This document shows, piece after piece, positions 32,482-42,048 of a DNA stretch of 61,453 nucleotides; the stretch's first letter is position 1; the number at the start of each line of letters is the position of its first letter. Origin of the DNA: a virus. Below the pieces are notes generated by a model. That model searched no databases. It was not told the origin of the DNA and saw nothing but the letters and a program-made list of their open reading frames with translations. Both the position numbers and the translations under genes were made by a program. The stretch lies in the IMG/VR virus record IMGVR_UViG_3300031216_000013, positions 1 through 61,453 of that record; one strand, given 5' to 3'.

Positions 32482-35400
32482 TATTTATATGCCCTGTTAC
32501 TAATCTGTCTAACCATTAAAGAAATTCCGTTTATCCTGACTATTTCCCTAGCATTAAGATGGTTAATTTGGACTGTCAAATATCGACACCTTTGCTTTTC
32601 AAGAGGTATTAAAGTTCTAAAAGGAACATCGTTACCTAAGCCTCCCCAAGTACCTGTACCCCAAAAAGGTGTACCCCATTCACCAATTCCCAGTCCACTA
32701 AAATTAGTAGAGACGAAGGACGCAGATTGATCACTGGCGTAAGCTATAGACCCACCATAGAAAGCACTTTGGTCGAATAAGATTGTTCCTTGTCTTATTT
32801 GTTTTAGCAGTGTTGGGTCTCCAAAGTGTTCTGGGGCATATTGAACTTTTACTGGTATCCCTTTGAATATTGTTATAGAACCTTCCACGAATGGCGTATC
32901 GAAAAGTCCAGTAAGTAAGTTGCCTTGAGTTGTCACGCTATCAACGACTACTTCATAAGAAACAAGAAGTGATACTTCTGAGTAATCTTTAAAAGAAGTA
33001 CCTGAACTGACAATATTCAATTCTTGCATTAGGTCGTTGTATTGATCTTTTTGTGTTTCGATGTCATTACTGTATACAACAGGCGTAACCGATATACCAT
33101 CAGTAATTAATTTATCATTAATATCACCCAACGCATTACTAATCCTAGTACCTGCAGCGTATTGAATAGTCTGTTCGTAATTCGAACTAGATACTCCGTT
33201 ATCGATATCTAATTTTTGTAAGAGCCTTCTAATCACAGATAAGGTAACGTATTGATTTTGAAAAACTACATCACCTTTTTCTACTTCAGAAACTGTACTT
33301 ACGCTTAATACATTAGAAGAAACTCCTGAAGGTAATAATGTTAAATTAAAATCTCTGTCAGAATAGTCTGTTCTGTTGTTGTTTTTACGTTCCTGAGTTA
33401 GTGTATTTCTATCACCTGCTCCTATTATTAATTTATCATTTCTACTAGTTACCATACCACAAGTAGCGTCTATAATGAATCTAGTCCAAGTTCTAGTAAA
33501 AGAGTTAAACCTATAGCATTGTGTTGCCGTCGTATCCTCTTCATTCGTTGGTAACCACAAAAGATAACTTCTATCTGAACTGTATGATACACCAAATGCT
33601 ACAGTAGAAAAGTTAAACCTACTATTAACTACATTTTTTATTAAGTTCTCTATAGGTCTTGATATTACCTGTACTCCAGTGTCTGAAATCCTAACAACAC
33701 CTTCATCAGTAAGAGCATAGATAACATTATTTAACACAACAGCACTGTCAGGAGCTTTTAGCTCCGTAGACCCATCCAATAACCTCACAGTGAAATTGGG
33801 AGCAGAGGTTCCAGATATGATATATATGCCGTCTTCCTTTAATGCGAATAAGTTATCTCTTAGAGGTAGTATTCTGAGTATCGGTTTGTCTTTAGGACCG
33901 ATATCAATAAAATTAACTATAGGGACAGCCTCTGGTCTATTGCTTTTTGAGAAGTATATCCTATTGGGTTTTTCTTCATTATCAGAAAAGTTACTTCCTA
34001 AAAATACCTCTCCTTCATTGAGGGTGTCTGTTGTTGTTTCAAAAGGTATAGTAAAATTATTATTATTTATCTTAGTGATCAAAAACGATCCTCTAATTAT
34101 AGGACTTGAAGCTAAGTTTTCAACAAAAACAGTTTGACCTGTTGCATATCCATGACTGACGGATTCAATGTTAGTAGCTGTTCCTAATGTGGTTGATGTT
34201 ATAGTCTTTTCTAAATTTAAACTAGGGTCGAAACTAGGTTGTGTGTTTAGGTCTGATGTCGCTATGTAAAATGTATCATCTACTAATGTTTTAGCTTCTA
34301 GCAAGATTATCCCCGGAACGTCGTTTGCTGAGGAAAGATAATAAGCATTAACTGGGGATAGACTATCTGCGTTAATAACTTTAACTATACTTCTAGCAGT
34401 TTCATCTATACTTGCGGCAACTGATATTTGATTAGAAAGAAGAAATTCTTGCAAGCCAGTGTCTTCTCCATCCCCTTCTGTAGAAGGAGCAGAAAATACA
34501 AACCCTGTACTTTCTGAAACGGAATCCCTAGCGTTTTCAGTTACGATACCATTCTTAGACCATGTTATAGTCATAACTGAACCTAAAACTGAAATTTCAA
34601 AATCACCGGTAGTAGCAAGTGCTGTTGCTATTTTTACTGCAATATCATCAGTAGAATCTCCACTATTATAACGGACCCTAACTGCTATTTTATTATCGAA
34701 TTCAGAATCAGTAGGTAGTGGGTCATTACCATCTTCGTCGAAATAAACAAAATACTTCCTCTGGTTTCTAGCTGAGTCGATTAACCAACCTTTACCGCCT
34801 ATTGTATTAGAGTTTACTTCTATATCTTGAACTTGAGTTTCACCTATCGCTGTGTATTTTCTTTTAACTTGGTCGTTAGCTATGATAAAATCAGAAACTC
34901 CAGATGTAAAAGAAAGAACAGAAACTAAGTTAAAAGTTAACTTATGAGTTGTTTTAGTATTTGAAAAAAACGTAGAACCATTAAAAAGTGCTATATCTTT
35001 TGCTACTGGAGGTCTAGAGTTCGCTTGAGTTATGCCTTCTCCAGATATAGGATTCGTGTATAAAAAAGCTGCTGAAGCTCTAAAATCCTCGGGTGTTATA
35101 TCTTCAATTGTTACTTCGGTTAAGAGATCTCCGTTCGAATCTAGCGGATTTCCTTCGAATACTAAATTCATTTCGTCCCCCGGATCAATATCATCAAGGG
35201 TTAATCCGTCAGGGACTGTTACTGAAGTAGTTCTGTATATTTGATAGAAATAGGTATTGTCTATTCCAGAAGGAACACTAAAATTAACAGTTGTATTTGC
35301 AGAAGTTCCCTCTGTTACTGATCCTTGTTCTAAAACTGTAGTAGTAAAATTAGTAGCCGGTCCTCCTGATGTTTCGTAGTCAGCAACGTCGTCTACGTTT

Positions 35401-36281
35401 TCTGCTTCTACTACCGAAACTTGAACTGCATTAGAACTAATCGATACTTCAAACTCAAATAAATTAGATATAGCGTCAGCTGTTTTAGATGCTGTAGTCA
35501 AGTTTGTTTGACCGGGACTTGATAAATTTATTTCAATACCAGTTTTTCCTAAGGTTTCTGCTGTCTGAGGTTCTTCATCCGTACCCGATAACTGATACCA
35601 AATAAAATAATCATTTACGCTTGACGAAAAAGTAAAATACTCTGCGGTTGTAGGAACGGATGTGAATGTTATCTGAAAAGTCTCTGAAACCTCCACCGAG
35701 TTGCTTGTGTTAGTTAATACGAAACGTTCTGAAGGGTGTCCCAAGAGTAAATTACTATTGTTATCTTTTTTTCCCCACAAAACTCTATATGCGGTTTTAC
35801 TTTGAGGAGGAAGAAATCCGCTTTGATTAAACAATAAAGACGCCTCCAAAGATACTGCCCTAGGTACACCTGCTTCTTCTATCGAATCAACAGTCACTTG
35901 GGAAGAGTTAACTGCTGATATCTTTTTAATGCCACTATTTTCTGTAAAGTAAAAATTACCGTTTGCTTCTAATGATTTTATTCTAAGACCAGCTTTTAGT
36001 TCTTGATATGAACCAATAAAATCAGTAAAAACTCCAGAACCGTTATCATATTGTAGTTGATCGTTAAAGTGTCTAATAATTAAATCTTTATACTCACTAA
36101 CTTGTTTCACTCGATCATCAATGTTAGGAAGATCATCACCAAACTCAGCTTGACCTCTTCTAATTTCGATAACATCATCTTCGTCTATTATGATATTATT
36201 AGCAATATCCATGGCTCCATCAGGAACTGTCGTTTCATTTTTGTACGTGTACAGTCCTTTTGCGTTAAGTGTAAATGGCAT
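32481..36281 (-). CDS. Tail nozzle / tubular protein B-like structural protein
   Basis: 1266 residues, beta-rich. The N-terminus (DGAMDIANNIIIDEDDVIEIRRGQ) and the region YFSKSNRPEAVP...NFIDIGPKDKPILRILPLRDNL followed by IYALTDEGVVRISDTGVQVISRPI look like the beta-propeller of podovirus nozzle proteins (T7 gp12, P22 gp10 type). Two copies of an inserted domain (for example RKYFVYFDEDG...DDIAVKIATALA) also occur in the protein at 42049. It follows the adaptor gene as in T7. It would form the tail tip that DNA passes through. Confidence 0.68.
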   Translation of the reverse strand: MPFTLNAKGLYTYKNETTVPDGAMDIANNIIIDEDDVIEIRRGQAEFGDDLPNIDDRVKQVSEYKDLIIRHFNDQLQYDNGSGVFTDFIGSYQELKAGLRIKSLEANGNFYFTENSGIKKISAVNSSQVTVDSIEEAGVPRAVSLEASLLFNQSGFLPPQSKTAYRVLWGKKDNNSNLLLGHPSERFVLTNTSNSVEVSETFQITFTSVPTTAEYFTFSSSVNDYFIWYQLSGTDEEPQTAETLGKTGIEINLSSPGQTNLTTASKTADAISNLFEFEVSISSNAVQVSVVEAENVDDVADYETSGGPATNFTTTVLEQGSVTEGTSANTTVNFSVPSGIDNTYFYQIYRTTSVTVPDGLTLDDIDPGDEMNLVFEGNPLDSNGDLLTEVTIEDITPEDFRASAAFLYTNPISGEGITQANSRPPVAKDIALFNGSTFFSNTKTTHKLTFNLVSVLSFTSGVSDFIIANDQVKRKYTAIGETQVQDIEVNSNTIGGKGWLIDSARNQRKYFVYFDEDGNDPLPTDSEFDNKIAVRVRYNSGDSTDDIAVKIATALATTGDFEISVLGSVMTITWSKNGIVTENARDSVSESTGFVFSAPSTEGDGEDTGLQEFLLSNQISVAASIDETARSIVKVINADSLSPVNAYYLSSANDVPGIILLEAKTLVDDTFYIATSDLNTQPSFDPSLNLEKTITSTTLGTATNIESVSHGYATGQTVFVENLASSPIIRGSFLITKINNNNFTIPFETTTDTLNEGEVFLGSNFSDNEEKPNRIYFSKSNRPEAVPIVNFIDIGPKDKPILRILPLRDNLFALKEDGIYIISGTSAPNFTVRLLDGSTELKAPDSAVVLNNVIYALTDEGVVRISDTGVQVISRPIENLIKNVVNSRFNFSTVAFGVSYSSDRSYLLWLPTNEEDTTATQCYRFNSFTRTWTRFIIDATCGMVTSRNDKLIIGAGDRNTLTQERKNNNRTDYSDRDFNLTLLPSGVSSNVLSVSTVSEVEKGDVVFQNQYVTLSVIRRLLQKLDIDNGVSSSNYEQTIQYAAGTRISNALGDINDKLITDGISVTPVVYSNDIETQKDQYNDLMQELNIVSSGTSFKDYSEVSLLVSYEVVVDSVTTQGNLLTGLFDTPFVEGSITIFKGIPVKVQYAPEHFGDPTLLKQIRQGTILFDQSAFYGGSIAYASDQSASFVSTNFSGLGIGEWGTPFWGTGTWGGLGNDVPFRTLIPLEKQRCRYLTVQINHLNAREIVRINGISLMVRQISNRAYK

Positions 36282-37243
36282 TAGTTACCTCTAAATTTGT
36301 TACGGTTTCCGTTTACTGCATCTCTAAGGGGACTATGGCGAGGCTTGATCTTTTGCGGAGCACCTTCCACTCTATTATCTATTAGGTTAGTTACTGCTTT
36401 TTCCATTTTCATAAGTTTTCTTGTTGCATTTGTTAAGCCTTCGGTGTCACCTAACGCTTGTAAACAAAGTAAAGCCCCTCGTTGAGCTAAGATTGCATGT
36501 AGTTCAGTTGGCATTTGGGGATATGGTGACTCTTCGGCTTGACATATGTAGTCTCCAGAAACTAAATCAGAAGGTAACATATCATTATTAATAGTTACTG
36601 ACTTAGTGTTCTTATTTATAGAGGTTGCTTGTATATCAAACTTTTTCAATTTATTAGGAGACTTACTACCTACTATGTCAAATAAAGGATTATTTGCAAA
36701 GGTATCAGGAAAGTTATCTATCGTTATAACCGTTTCTGTAGTTCCTTTTGTTATTCCTATAATTTTTCCTGTTTCTTTTACTAGAACTAGATCGCTAGGT
36801 CTTAAATAGAAGTACATGCGTAATTTAGAATTAGGTTGAATAGACAATGAAGGAATAACTACGTTGTTGTTTTCTAAATAAAAAACCGATGCTTGATTTG
36901 TCGAATAAGAACTAGTGTAATCAGATATCTCTTCGAGACTAACTCTTGACAGTTCTGAAGGATTTCCAGCACTGTCAATGTATGCAACATCTCTAAGTTT
37001 GTTACCTATTGAGCGATAAGGAATCTCATATTGAAAGGGAGCTTCAATATCTGCAGGTATTTCAACATAATTAACTAAATGTTCCTCGTGTTGTTCCAGC
37101 AAGTAAGGGAGAATCCCAGTACTAATCTCTTCGTTCAGTATCTCTAAAAAATCTTCTGACTCAAACGTAGATTGGTCGGTTGGTATCAGAGCGCGTCTTT
37201 TTAGTGATCTGATTAAATCATCAGATGTTAAGGGTTTAGCCAT
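36281..37243 (-). CDS. Head-tail adaptor / tubular protein A-like
   Basis: 320 residues. A helical N-terminus (DDLIRSLKRRALIP...FESEDFLEILNEEIS) is followed by EIPYRSIGNKLRDVAYID and a beta domain, then a C-terminal helical part with EESPYPQMPTELHAILAQRGALLCLQALGD. This arrangement resembles podovirus adaptor proteins that join portal and nozzle. Its position directly before the nozzle gene supports this. Confidence 0.6.
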   Translation of the reverse strand: MAKPLTSDDLIRSLKRRALIPTDQSTFESEDFLEILNEEISTGILPYLLEQHEEHLVNYVEIPADIEAPFQYEIPYRSIGNKLRDVAYIDSAGNPSELSRVSLEEISDYTSSYSTNQASVFYLENNNVVIPSLSIQPNSKLRMYFYLRPSDLVLVKETGKIIGITKGTTETVITIDNFPDTFANNPLFDIVGSKSPNKLKKFDIQATSINKNTKSVTINNDMLPSDLVSGDYICQAEESPYPQMPTELHAILAQRGALLCLQALGDTEGLTNATRKLMKMEKAVTNLIDNRVEGAPQKIKPRHSPLRDAVNGNRNKFRGN

Positions 37244-37258
37244 TTTTTTATACCTTTA

Positions 37259-37495
37259 TTATTTAGATTTTTTCTTAGATTCCATTGCAGCCTTGATGAG
37301 GTCTTTCATGTCTCCAGACTTAATACTTTTTACTGTGTCTTCGGCAGCTTCTAGTCCTTCTTCTAGTCCTTCGGCATCATCGGCTACCACTTTTACTGCC
37401 ATTTTGCCTTTCAATTCTTCTGGCATCTCGCTTCTTTTCATTTCTGATTTCAAGGATTTAATAGCTTCTCTTCTAGCTTTATTGTTATTTTTCAT
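37259..37495 (-). CDS. Small Lys/Glu-rich protein
   Basis: 78 residues, highly charged (EEGLEAAEDTVKSIKSGDMKDLIKAAMESKKKSK), with GGAGAATCA before the ATG. It is the first gene after a late promoter element, with a leader of only about 10 bases. Similar small charged proteins occur in phage structural operons, but the role is unknown. Confidence 0.55.
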   Translation of the reverse strand: MKNNNKARREAIKSLKSEMKRSEMPEELKGKMAVKVVADDAEGLEEGLEAAEDTVKSIKSGDMKDLIKAAMESKKKSK

Positions 37496-37994
37496 TGATT
37501 CTCCTATTTCTAGTTGTTATTAAACTTTCTATATCGTGCGGTTTTACTAAATCAGCGTCTAGGTCGTAATCTCCTAAGTGTTTAAAAACATGAAGATATA
37601 ATAATTCGGAACAATTTCTTCCTGTTTTCCAAGGGTTTTTAACCTTAACCCCAAAAACATTAAGTATATCTACCAACACTATTCCTACATTTTGCATAAC
37701 GCCATAAGGAGCACCTGCTTCCTCGTGGCATTCATTTCTAATTGTTAAGTACAATTCATCAGAAACCTCTATTATATATTCTTTAACTATGTTGTGTTTT
37801 TTAATAAACTGCAACTCAGACATATAGTTTACCATTCCGTCTGAAGCTTGATAAAAAGTATCATACTTAAATATAGGACTGTCCATTCTAAGGGCAACGT
37901 GTGAATACTCTTTATTAGTCCAAAGTCTTATAAGCCAAGAACCTATAGCAAATTTCTTTTTGGACTTTGTAAATACTATGTTTAATTGTCTCAT
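37485..37994 (-). CDS. Permuted NlpC/P60 (YiiX-like) papain-fold enzyme
   Basis: 169 residues. NKEYSHVALRM carries a His (residue 32) and TGRNCSELLYLH a Cys about 100 residues later. The order His then Cys is that of circularly permuted NlpC/P60 enzymes. Such proteins cut amide bonds in cell-wall peptides or lipids. It lies among tail genes, so it may be a virion enzyme or the phage endolysin; no signal peptide is seen. Confidence 0.62.
   Translation of the reverse strand: MRQLNIVFTKSKKKFAIGSWLIRLWTNKEYSHVALRMDSPIFKYDTFYQASDGMVNYMSELQFIKKHNIVKEYIIEVSDELYLTIRNECHEEAGAPYGVMQNVGIVLVDILNVFGVKVKNPWKTGRNCSELLYLHVFKHLGDYDLDADLVKPHDIESLITTRNRRINEK
37503..37522 (-). promoter_or_regulatory. Late promoter element before the adaptor genes
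   Basis: The minus strand reads AATAACAACTAGAAATAGGAG. Core on the plus strand at 37510-37519. If transcription starts at the AGG, the ribosome site GGAGAA is the very start of the mRNA. It lies inside the end of the upstream gene. Confidence 0.75.
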
Positions 37995-38620
37995 TTTACG
38001 TACGCTCTTACTGTTGCCTTTACGCCAACATCAGTGGTTCCGTTTGATGTATATTTTATTCTAATTATTAAACCTAAGAGGTTTGTTTCAGTAATGGCTT
38101 TGTTTTTTGCGTGAGCATATCCCACGGTGTTATCTGATTTATGTATATCAATAGGAATACTATCTAGGTATAAGTGGATATCCTGCCCTGATACTGGGTG
38201 AGCTATGCTCATTGATACAACGTCATCTCTATGAAAATCATACGCTATGAGGTGTCCGTCTTTTACAAATAAGTCTGATGTCACTGTATAATCAAAGCTA
38301 GTGGTCGTTCCTGCTGTTGCTGTAAAGATAATGCCCTTATCGGACACCCTGTCTCCACCTTGGGGAATGACCTCTTCGTATTTAACTACTGACTTGTCAG
38401 GTGCGGATGCTCCTGTGTGTGAGCTAAGTAATGCGACTAGCAAGGTCTCTTCTTCGGTTGATAAGGGTGCTTTAAAGTTTATATCTAAGTTATCGTTTGC
38501 CGCTGATACACTAGCTAATGCTATAGTTATAGAAGACTCTACGATCTCTTTGTTAAGTTGAACCATGTCTACTTTGTTATTTAAAGTAGCCAAAGAAATG
38601 TTGTAATTGTAATTAGTCAT
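37991..38620 (-). CDS. Virion surface or fibre-associated protein
   Basis: 209 residues from the ATG at 38620 (GGAGAACAAA upstream, overlapping the previous stop as ATGA). It is beta-rich with a Thr/Ser-rich middle (TATAGTTTSFDYTV). No family is recognised; the neighbours are fibre proteins. Confidence 0.55.
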   Translation of the reverse strand: MTNYNYNISLATLNNKVDMVQLNKEIVESSITIALASVSAANDNLDINFKAPLSTEEETLLVALLSSHTGASAPDKSVVKYEEVIPQGGDRVSDKGIIFTATAGTTTSFDYTVTSDLFVKDGHLIAYDFHRDDVVSMSIAHPVSGQDIHLYLDSIPIDIHKSDNTVGYAHAKNKAITETNLLGLIIRIKYTSNGTTDVGVKATVRAYVK

Positions 38621-40122
38621 TTTGTTCTCCAAACTTCTATGACACTTTCATACACTCTAGATTCCCTATTTGATCTTTCAGGTCTAAGTTGTAACGTAAA
38701 GGTGTGGTTTCCTACTGATAAGTTCTCAGCATAGTGTAGTAAATTGTTTTGTATTCTTTGATCTTCTCTGCTGTCTTTTGGTTCTATCCTTAGTTCTTTG
38801 ACTTCTACTCCGTCAAGTAATACTCTAACTAATATGTCGTTAGCTGTCGAGCCATGGCTCCAAAAGAAATCAGCGTTTAGCCTGTATGTGTTAGTTCCAG
38901 TAGACTCTGTTACAGTAAAAGGTAGTTCATCATAAGTAACAAAGGAGTTTCCTGTAACAGTCACAGTTGCTATTCTCGTTGTACTGTCTGCGTCTCTTCC
39001 GAATACTACTGAATTTAGTTGTGTTTGCAGTTTTCCTATTGCAACAAGTATAGAATCCGATGCTGTTACTAGTGTTGTGTTCGCAAAGGATAATCCAGTT
39101 AAGATGGTTGACCTAACTGTTTCAGCAAAGTCGTTGATTGTTGACGATAGTTGAGTCCCTGTGTGATTAGATCTAGCTCGATTATTAGTATCCCTTACGT
39201 TCAGTTGTGCAGGAGTTTCATAGCCTTGCGGATTAGAGTTGTTGTACTTTAGGTTCAATGCTGTTTGTGTTGCTGTGGATATTGGTTTGTTTAAATCACT
39301 TGTGTTATCTACGTTTCCTAGACCTACATCTGTTTTGTCTAGTTGAGAGTTTACCCAAAATGATCCATTATATTGCAAAACTTCTCCAGTTGTCTGAGTC
39401 GGTACTTGAACATCAGTAAGCTCATCTAAGGTTAGGTTCATTAGTGTGCTTATTGGAACTTTAAACCAAGCACAAGGTCTAACGTCTACTGCGCCTCCTC
39501 CAGTTACCGTTCTAAAGTTTACGACATCTCCTGCGATATATTGTACCGGAGCAGGCAATTCTACAAAACCCGAGTTATTAGATTGTAAACCTGTGGTTGC
39601 CACGTTTGTGTTGTTTTGAGTTACGGCTATTTCTGTGTTCGTTCCTGAAGTTTCAGCTTGATACGATACAGCAAACAATCTAGCATTTACTGGTATAGTT
39701 ACGCCTATGTTTCCTGTTGATCCGTTTCCGAATGAAAACTCTAAACTATTATTAGCTAGTCCTCCGTTTTCTTCAGCCCATATAGCAAATATACCAAATT
39801 CGTTTGGAGTAACAGTTAACTCTTCTAGTGCGCTTCTTACGTCTTTTGAAACGAAACTAGAACTGTCTAATCTTACAGAATTTGCAAAATTAGGGAATGA
39901 AACGTAGTTAATTCCTTCTGTCGATGATAGGTCAGAAACGCCATCATTTACTACAACCTCTCCTGCGTTTATAAGAGGAGTTAATTCTAGTACGGAATCT
40001 ACTGTTGCTAGAGATATGTAATCTTGTGCATTTATTTCTATTTCACCCAATGCTGGAATGTCTATTCCTAAAACATTAAGATCTATGATGGTCCCCGTGG
40101 TGTTTTTTAATATCTTAGACAT
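38617..40122 (-). CDS. Tail fibre protein
   Basis: 501 residues. KTDVGLGNVDNTSDLNKPIS (about residue 270) is the classic phage fibre collar repeat. SFVSKDVRSALEELTV matches the DVQ-x-A-I/L-E-E-L module also present in the proteins at 40122, 43676 and 47028. The C-terminal 130 residues look like a jelly-roll receptor- or sugar-binding domain (FTVTESTGTNTYRLNADFFW). It probably takes part in host recognition. Confidence 0.72.
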   Translation of the reverse strand: MSKILKNTTGTIIDLNVLGIDIPALGEIEINAQDYISLATVDSVLELTPLINAGEVVVNDGVSDLSSTEGINYVSFPNFANSVRLDSSSFVSKDVRSALEELTVTPNEFGIFAIWAEENGGLANNSLEFSFGNGSTGNIGVTIPVNARLFAVSYQAETSGTNTEIAVTQNNTNVATTGLQSNNSGFVELPAPVQYIAGDVVNFRTVTGGGAVDVRPCAWFKVPISTLMNLTLDELTDVQVPTQTTGEVLQYNGSFWVNSQLDKTDVGLGNVDNTSDLNKPISTATQTALNLKYNNSNPQGYETPAQLNVRDTNNRARSNHTGTQLSSTINDFAETVRSTILTGLSFANTTLVTASDSILVAIGKLQTQLNSVVFGRDADSTTRIATVTVTGNSFVTYDELPFTVTESTGTNTYRLNADFFWSHGSTANDILVRVLLDGVEVKELRIEPKDSREDQRIQNNLLHYAENLSVGNHTFTLQLRPERSNRESRVYESVIEVWRTK

Positions 40123-40598
40123 TAAGAATTACTCCCAGATAAGTTTATACCAACTACCACATTTTTAGCTGATCCTCCAGTTAGCCTAACCGCTAACTGC
40201 CTACCGGTAGTAACAGGTACTGATATTGTTCCACTATCTCCTACCTTAGACGACGTTACTGAGATTGTAGTTAGTATTGTTAAATTGGCGGAATCTCCCT
40301 CGTGTTCGTATATTGTGAGAGTATAAGTATTTAAGTTTTCAGTTGATATATAGATCCTAACAATATTTGCATTATTAAACGTGACAGCGCGACCCGATCT
40401 ATTTGAAGAAACTCCTTCGTTACGGAGCCATGTATTTGCACTTATGTTACCAGATCTTCCCCATGAGAACCCCGGAGAAGCCGATGTTGCAACTTTAGTA
40501 CTAAGTTCTTCAATAGCACCCTGTACATCATCGGAAGCAAATCCATTACTATCGTTATCAAAAGGAATAGATTCTGCAACCTGAGATTTTTTTATCAT
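40122..40598 (-). CDS. Fibre-associated protein
   Basis: 158 residues. GFASDDVQGAIEELSTKV is a fibre linker module; the rest (residues 45-158) is a beta-sandwich-like domain rich in Thr, Ser and Val. Start and stop are coupled to both neighbours. It is probably a short fibre or fibre adapter. Confidence 0.6.
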   Translation of the reverse strand: MIKKSQVAESIPFDNDSNGFASDDVQGAIEELSTKVATSASPGFSWGRSGNISANTWLRNEGVSSNRSGRAVTFNNANIVRIYISTENLNTYTLTIYEHEGDSANLTILTTISVTSSKVGDSGTISVPVTTGRQLAVRLTGGSAKNVVVGINLSGSNS

Positions 40599-40900
40599 CC
40601 TAGATCCGTCACAACGACATCTACCGTTCCACTGTCAGTGATCATAAAAACCGATTGCCCTTTAATTGCAATTTCAATCCATTGTTTTTTTAAAAGAGGT
40701 TCTCCTGATGCAACCGTTAATCCCGTTGGACCAACGTATACAGTCTTTGTTCCCTTATTATAGATTCTAACAAATTCTCTTTCATCAATGTTAGTTGTGG
40801 CTCCTATAGCCTCTACTTGAACAATACCTACCGAAATTACTTCTTGCTCATATAGATCAGAGTTAGTGTCATCAAATTCTCCAGATACTTGTATGCTCAT
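40595..40900 (-). CDS. Small beta-rich virion protein
   Basis: 101 residues. NIDEREFVRIYNKGTKTVYVGPTGLTVASGEPL resembles a fold seen in small phage head or fibre proteins; the same pattern (IQNLDNRAVFLGNASVTISNG) is found at the end of the 251-residue protein at 41278, so the two share a domain. It probably decorates the virion. Confidence 0.55.
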   Translation of the reverse strand: MSIQVSGEFDDTNSDLYEQEVISVGIVQVEAIGATTNIDEREFVRIYNKGTKTVYVGPTGLTVASGEPLLKKQWIEIAIKGQSVFMITDSGTVDVVVTDLG

Positions 40901-40901
40901 T

Positions 40902-41219
40902 TTATTTTGTCCGTTTTCTTGTAGTTTTTGGTTTTTTTATTTTTTCTAATTCTTCTTTTAGAAGTTTGTTTTCTTGTTTTAATTCTTCTGCAAATTCAAC
41001 TACTTTACTGTTTTCTTCTTTTACCGCCAAACAAAGCTCATCATAAGACATTTCTATTTGAAGTGCATTCGCTATTTTACTCTGCAAATCCTGAACTAAT
41101 TTAAAGGAATGATATGCTTTAGATACGTCTTCACAATCTAAATTATCTAATTTTACGTTTTGTGCTATTAATTTTAATAGATAACCACTAACTAAATGAT
41201 CCGACTTTACAAACTTCAT
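40902..41219 (-). CDS. Coiled-coil protein
   Basis: 105 residues from the ATG at 41219 (CGGAG upstream; the GTG at 41225 is less likely). Residues 60-95 are a strong coiled coil (EFAEELKQENKLLKEELEKIK) with a basic tail. It lies just after a terminator, so its expression may depend on readthrough. The function is unknown. Confidence 0.55.
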   Translation of the reverse strand: MKFVKSDHLVSGYLLKLIAQNVKLDNLDCEDVSKAYHSFKLVQDLQSKIANALQIEMSYDELCLAVKEENSKVVEFAEELKQENKLLKEELEKIKKPKTTRKRTK

Positions 41220-41238
41220 AAACACTCCGAGTTAAATT

Positions 41239-41268
41239 AAAAATAGGGGCATCTTCATAATACCCCTA
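41239..41268 (-). terminator. Rho-independent terminator after the 41278 gene
   Basis: The minus strand forms a TAGGGG...CCCCTA stem (41263-41268 with 41244-41249) around a 13-base loop, followed by TTTTT. It lies in the only gap between the 251-residue virion protein and the next gene. Confidence 0.7.
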
Positions 41269-41277
41269 AAATTAAAA

Positions 41278-42033
41278 TTATGCAAGTTCTAAAATACGAA
41301 TATCCGCAGTACCAGAAGCTGAAATTGCATGAAAGTCTAGTCCCGAACCGACTTTCAGTGTAATCGAACCTCTTGCTGGAACTCTAATTCCGTTAGAGAT
41401 CGTAACACTGGCGTTTCCAAGAAAAACGGCTCTATTATCTAGGTTTTGAATCGTTATCTCTTTCCTTTCGGTTAAAGCTGACGATACTAACTGAGTTGCA
41501 ACATTTGTAACACTTATTGCAGAAGTAGCAAACCCCGTTGCTGCTCTATCAACCACTTTAAGGTCTGTATTTGTTGACACTCCTGCTAAAGTGGTGCCGT
41601 CGCCAATTCTTAGTGAATCAAAGTTAGCCCCAGTGTGTTCAAGTTGAACGTTAAGGTCGCCAGCAGTAATTTGAATATCACCAGTAGCTGATGTTAGTTT
41701 CACAGGCAGAGGTTGGTTGTTTGCAGGTGTTATGCTGTCTTCGATAACTTCAACAACAGCGCCATCTAGTCTAAACTTAACCGGACTGTCCAGTGTAGCA
41801 TTAACGTTAATAGAACCGTCAGCTTGGACATCTAATTCATCACCATCAGAATCAACTATAGAAATACCACCAGTAGATCCTGCTAAATTAACATCGAGCG
41901 CTTGTACTGCTCCTGTTGTGTTTGTGTGCGTCAGTAATGTTCCGTCCGAAGAACGAAGATAAGCACCAACAGAATCACTATCTGCAATTTCTGTTGGATC
42001 GAAAATTAATTGGTCTTTTCCAATTACACTCAT
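41278..42033 (-). CDS. Beta-rich virion protein, possible head fibre or decoration
   Basis: 251 residues. A strong GGGAGG site precedes the ATG. The first half has regular Asp/Gly/Thr-rich repeats (SIVDSDGDELDVQADGSINVNATL), the C-terminal 75 residues a compact domain like that of the 40595 protein. With its own terminator and strong ribosome site it is probably abundant in the virion. Confidence 0.55.
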   Translation of the reverse strand: MSVIGKDQLIFDPTEIADSDSVGAYLRSSDGTLLTHTNTTGAVQALDVNLAGSTGGISIVDSDGDELDVQADGSINVNATLDSPVKFRLDGAVVEVIEDSITPANNQPLPVKLTSATGDIQITAGDLNVQLEHTGANFDSLRIGDGTTLAGVSTNTDLKVVDRAATGFATSAISVTNVATQLVSSALTERKEITIQNLDNRAVFLGNASVTISNGIRVPARGSITLKVGSGLDFHAISASGTADIRILELA

Positions 42034-42048
42034 AAAACCTCCCTAAGG

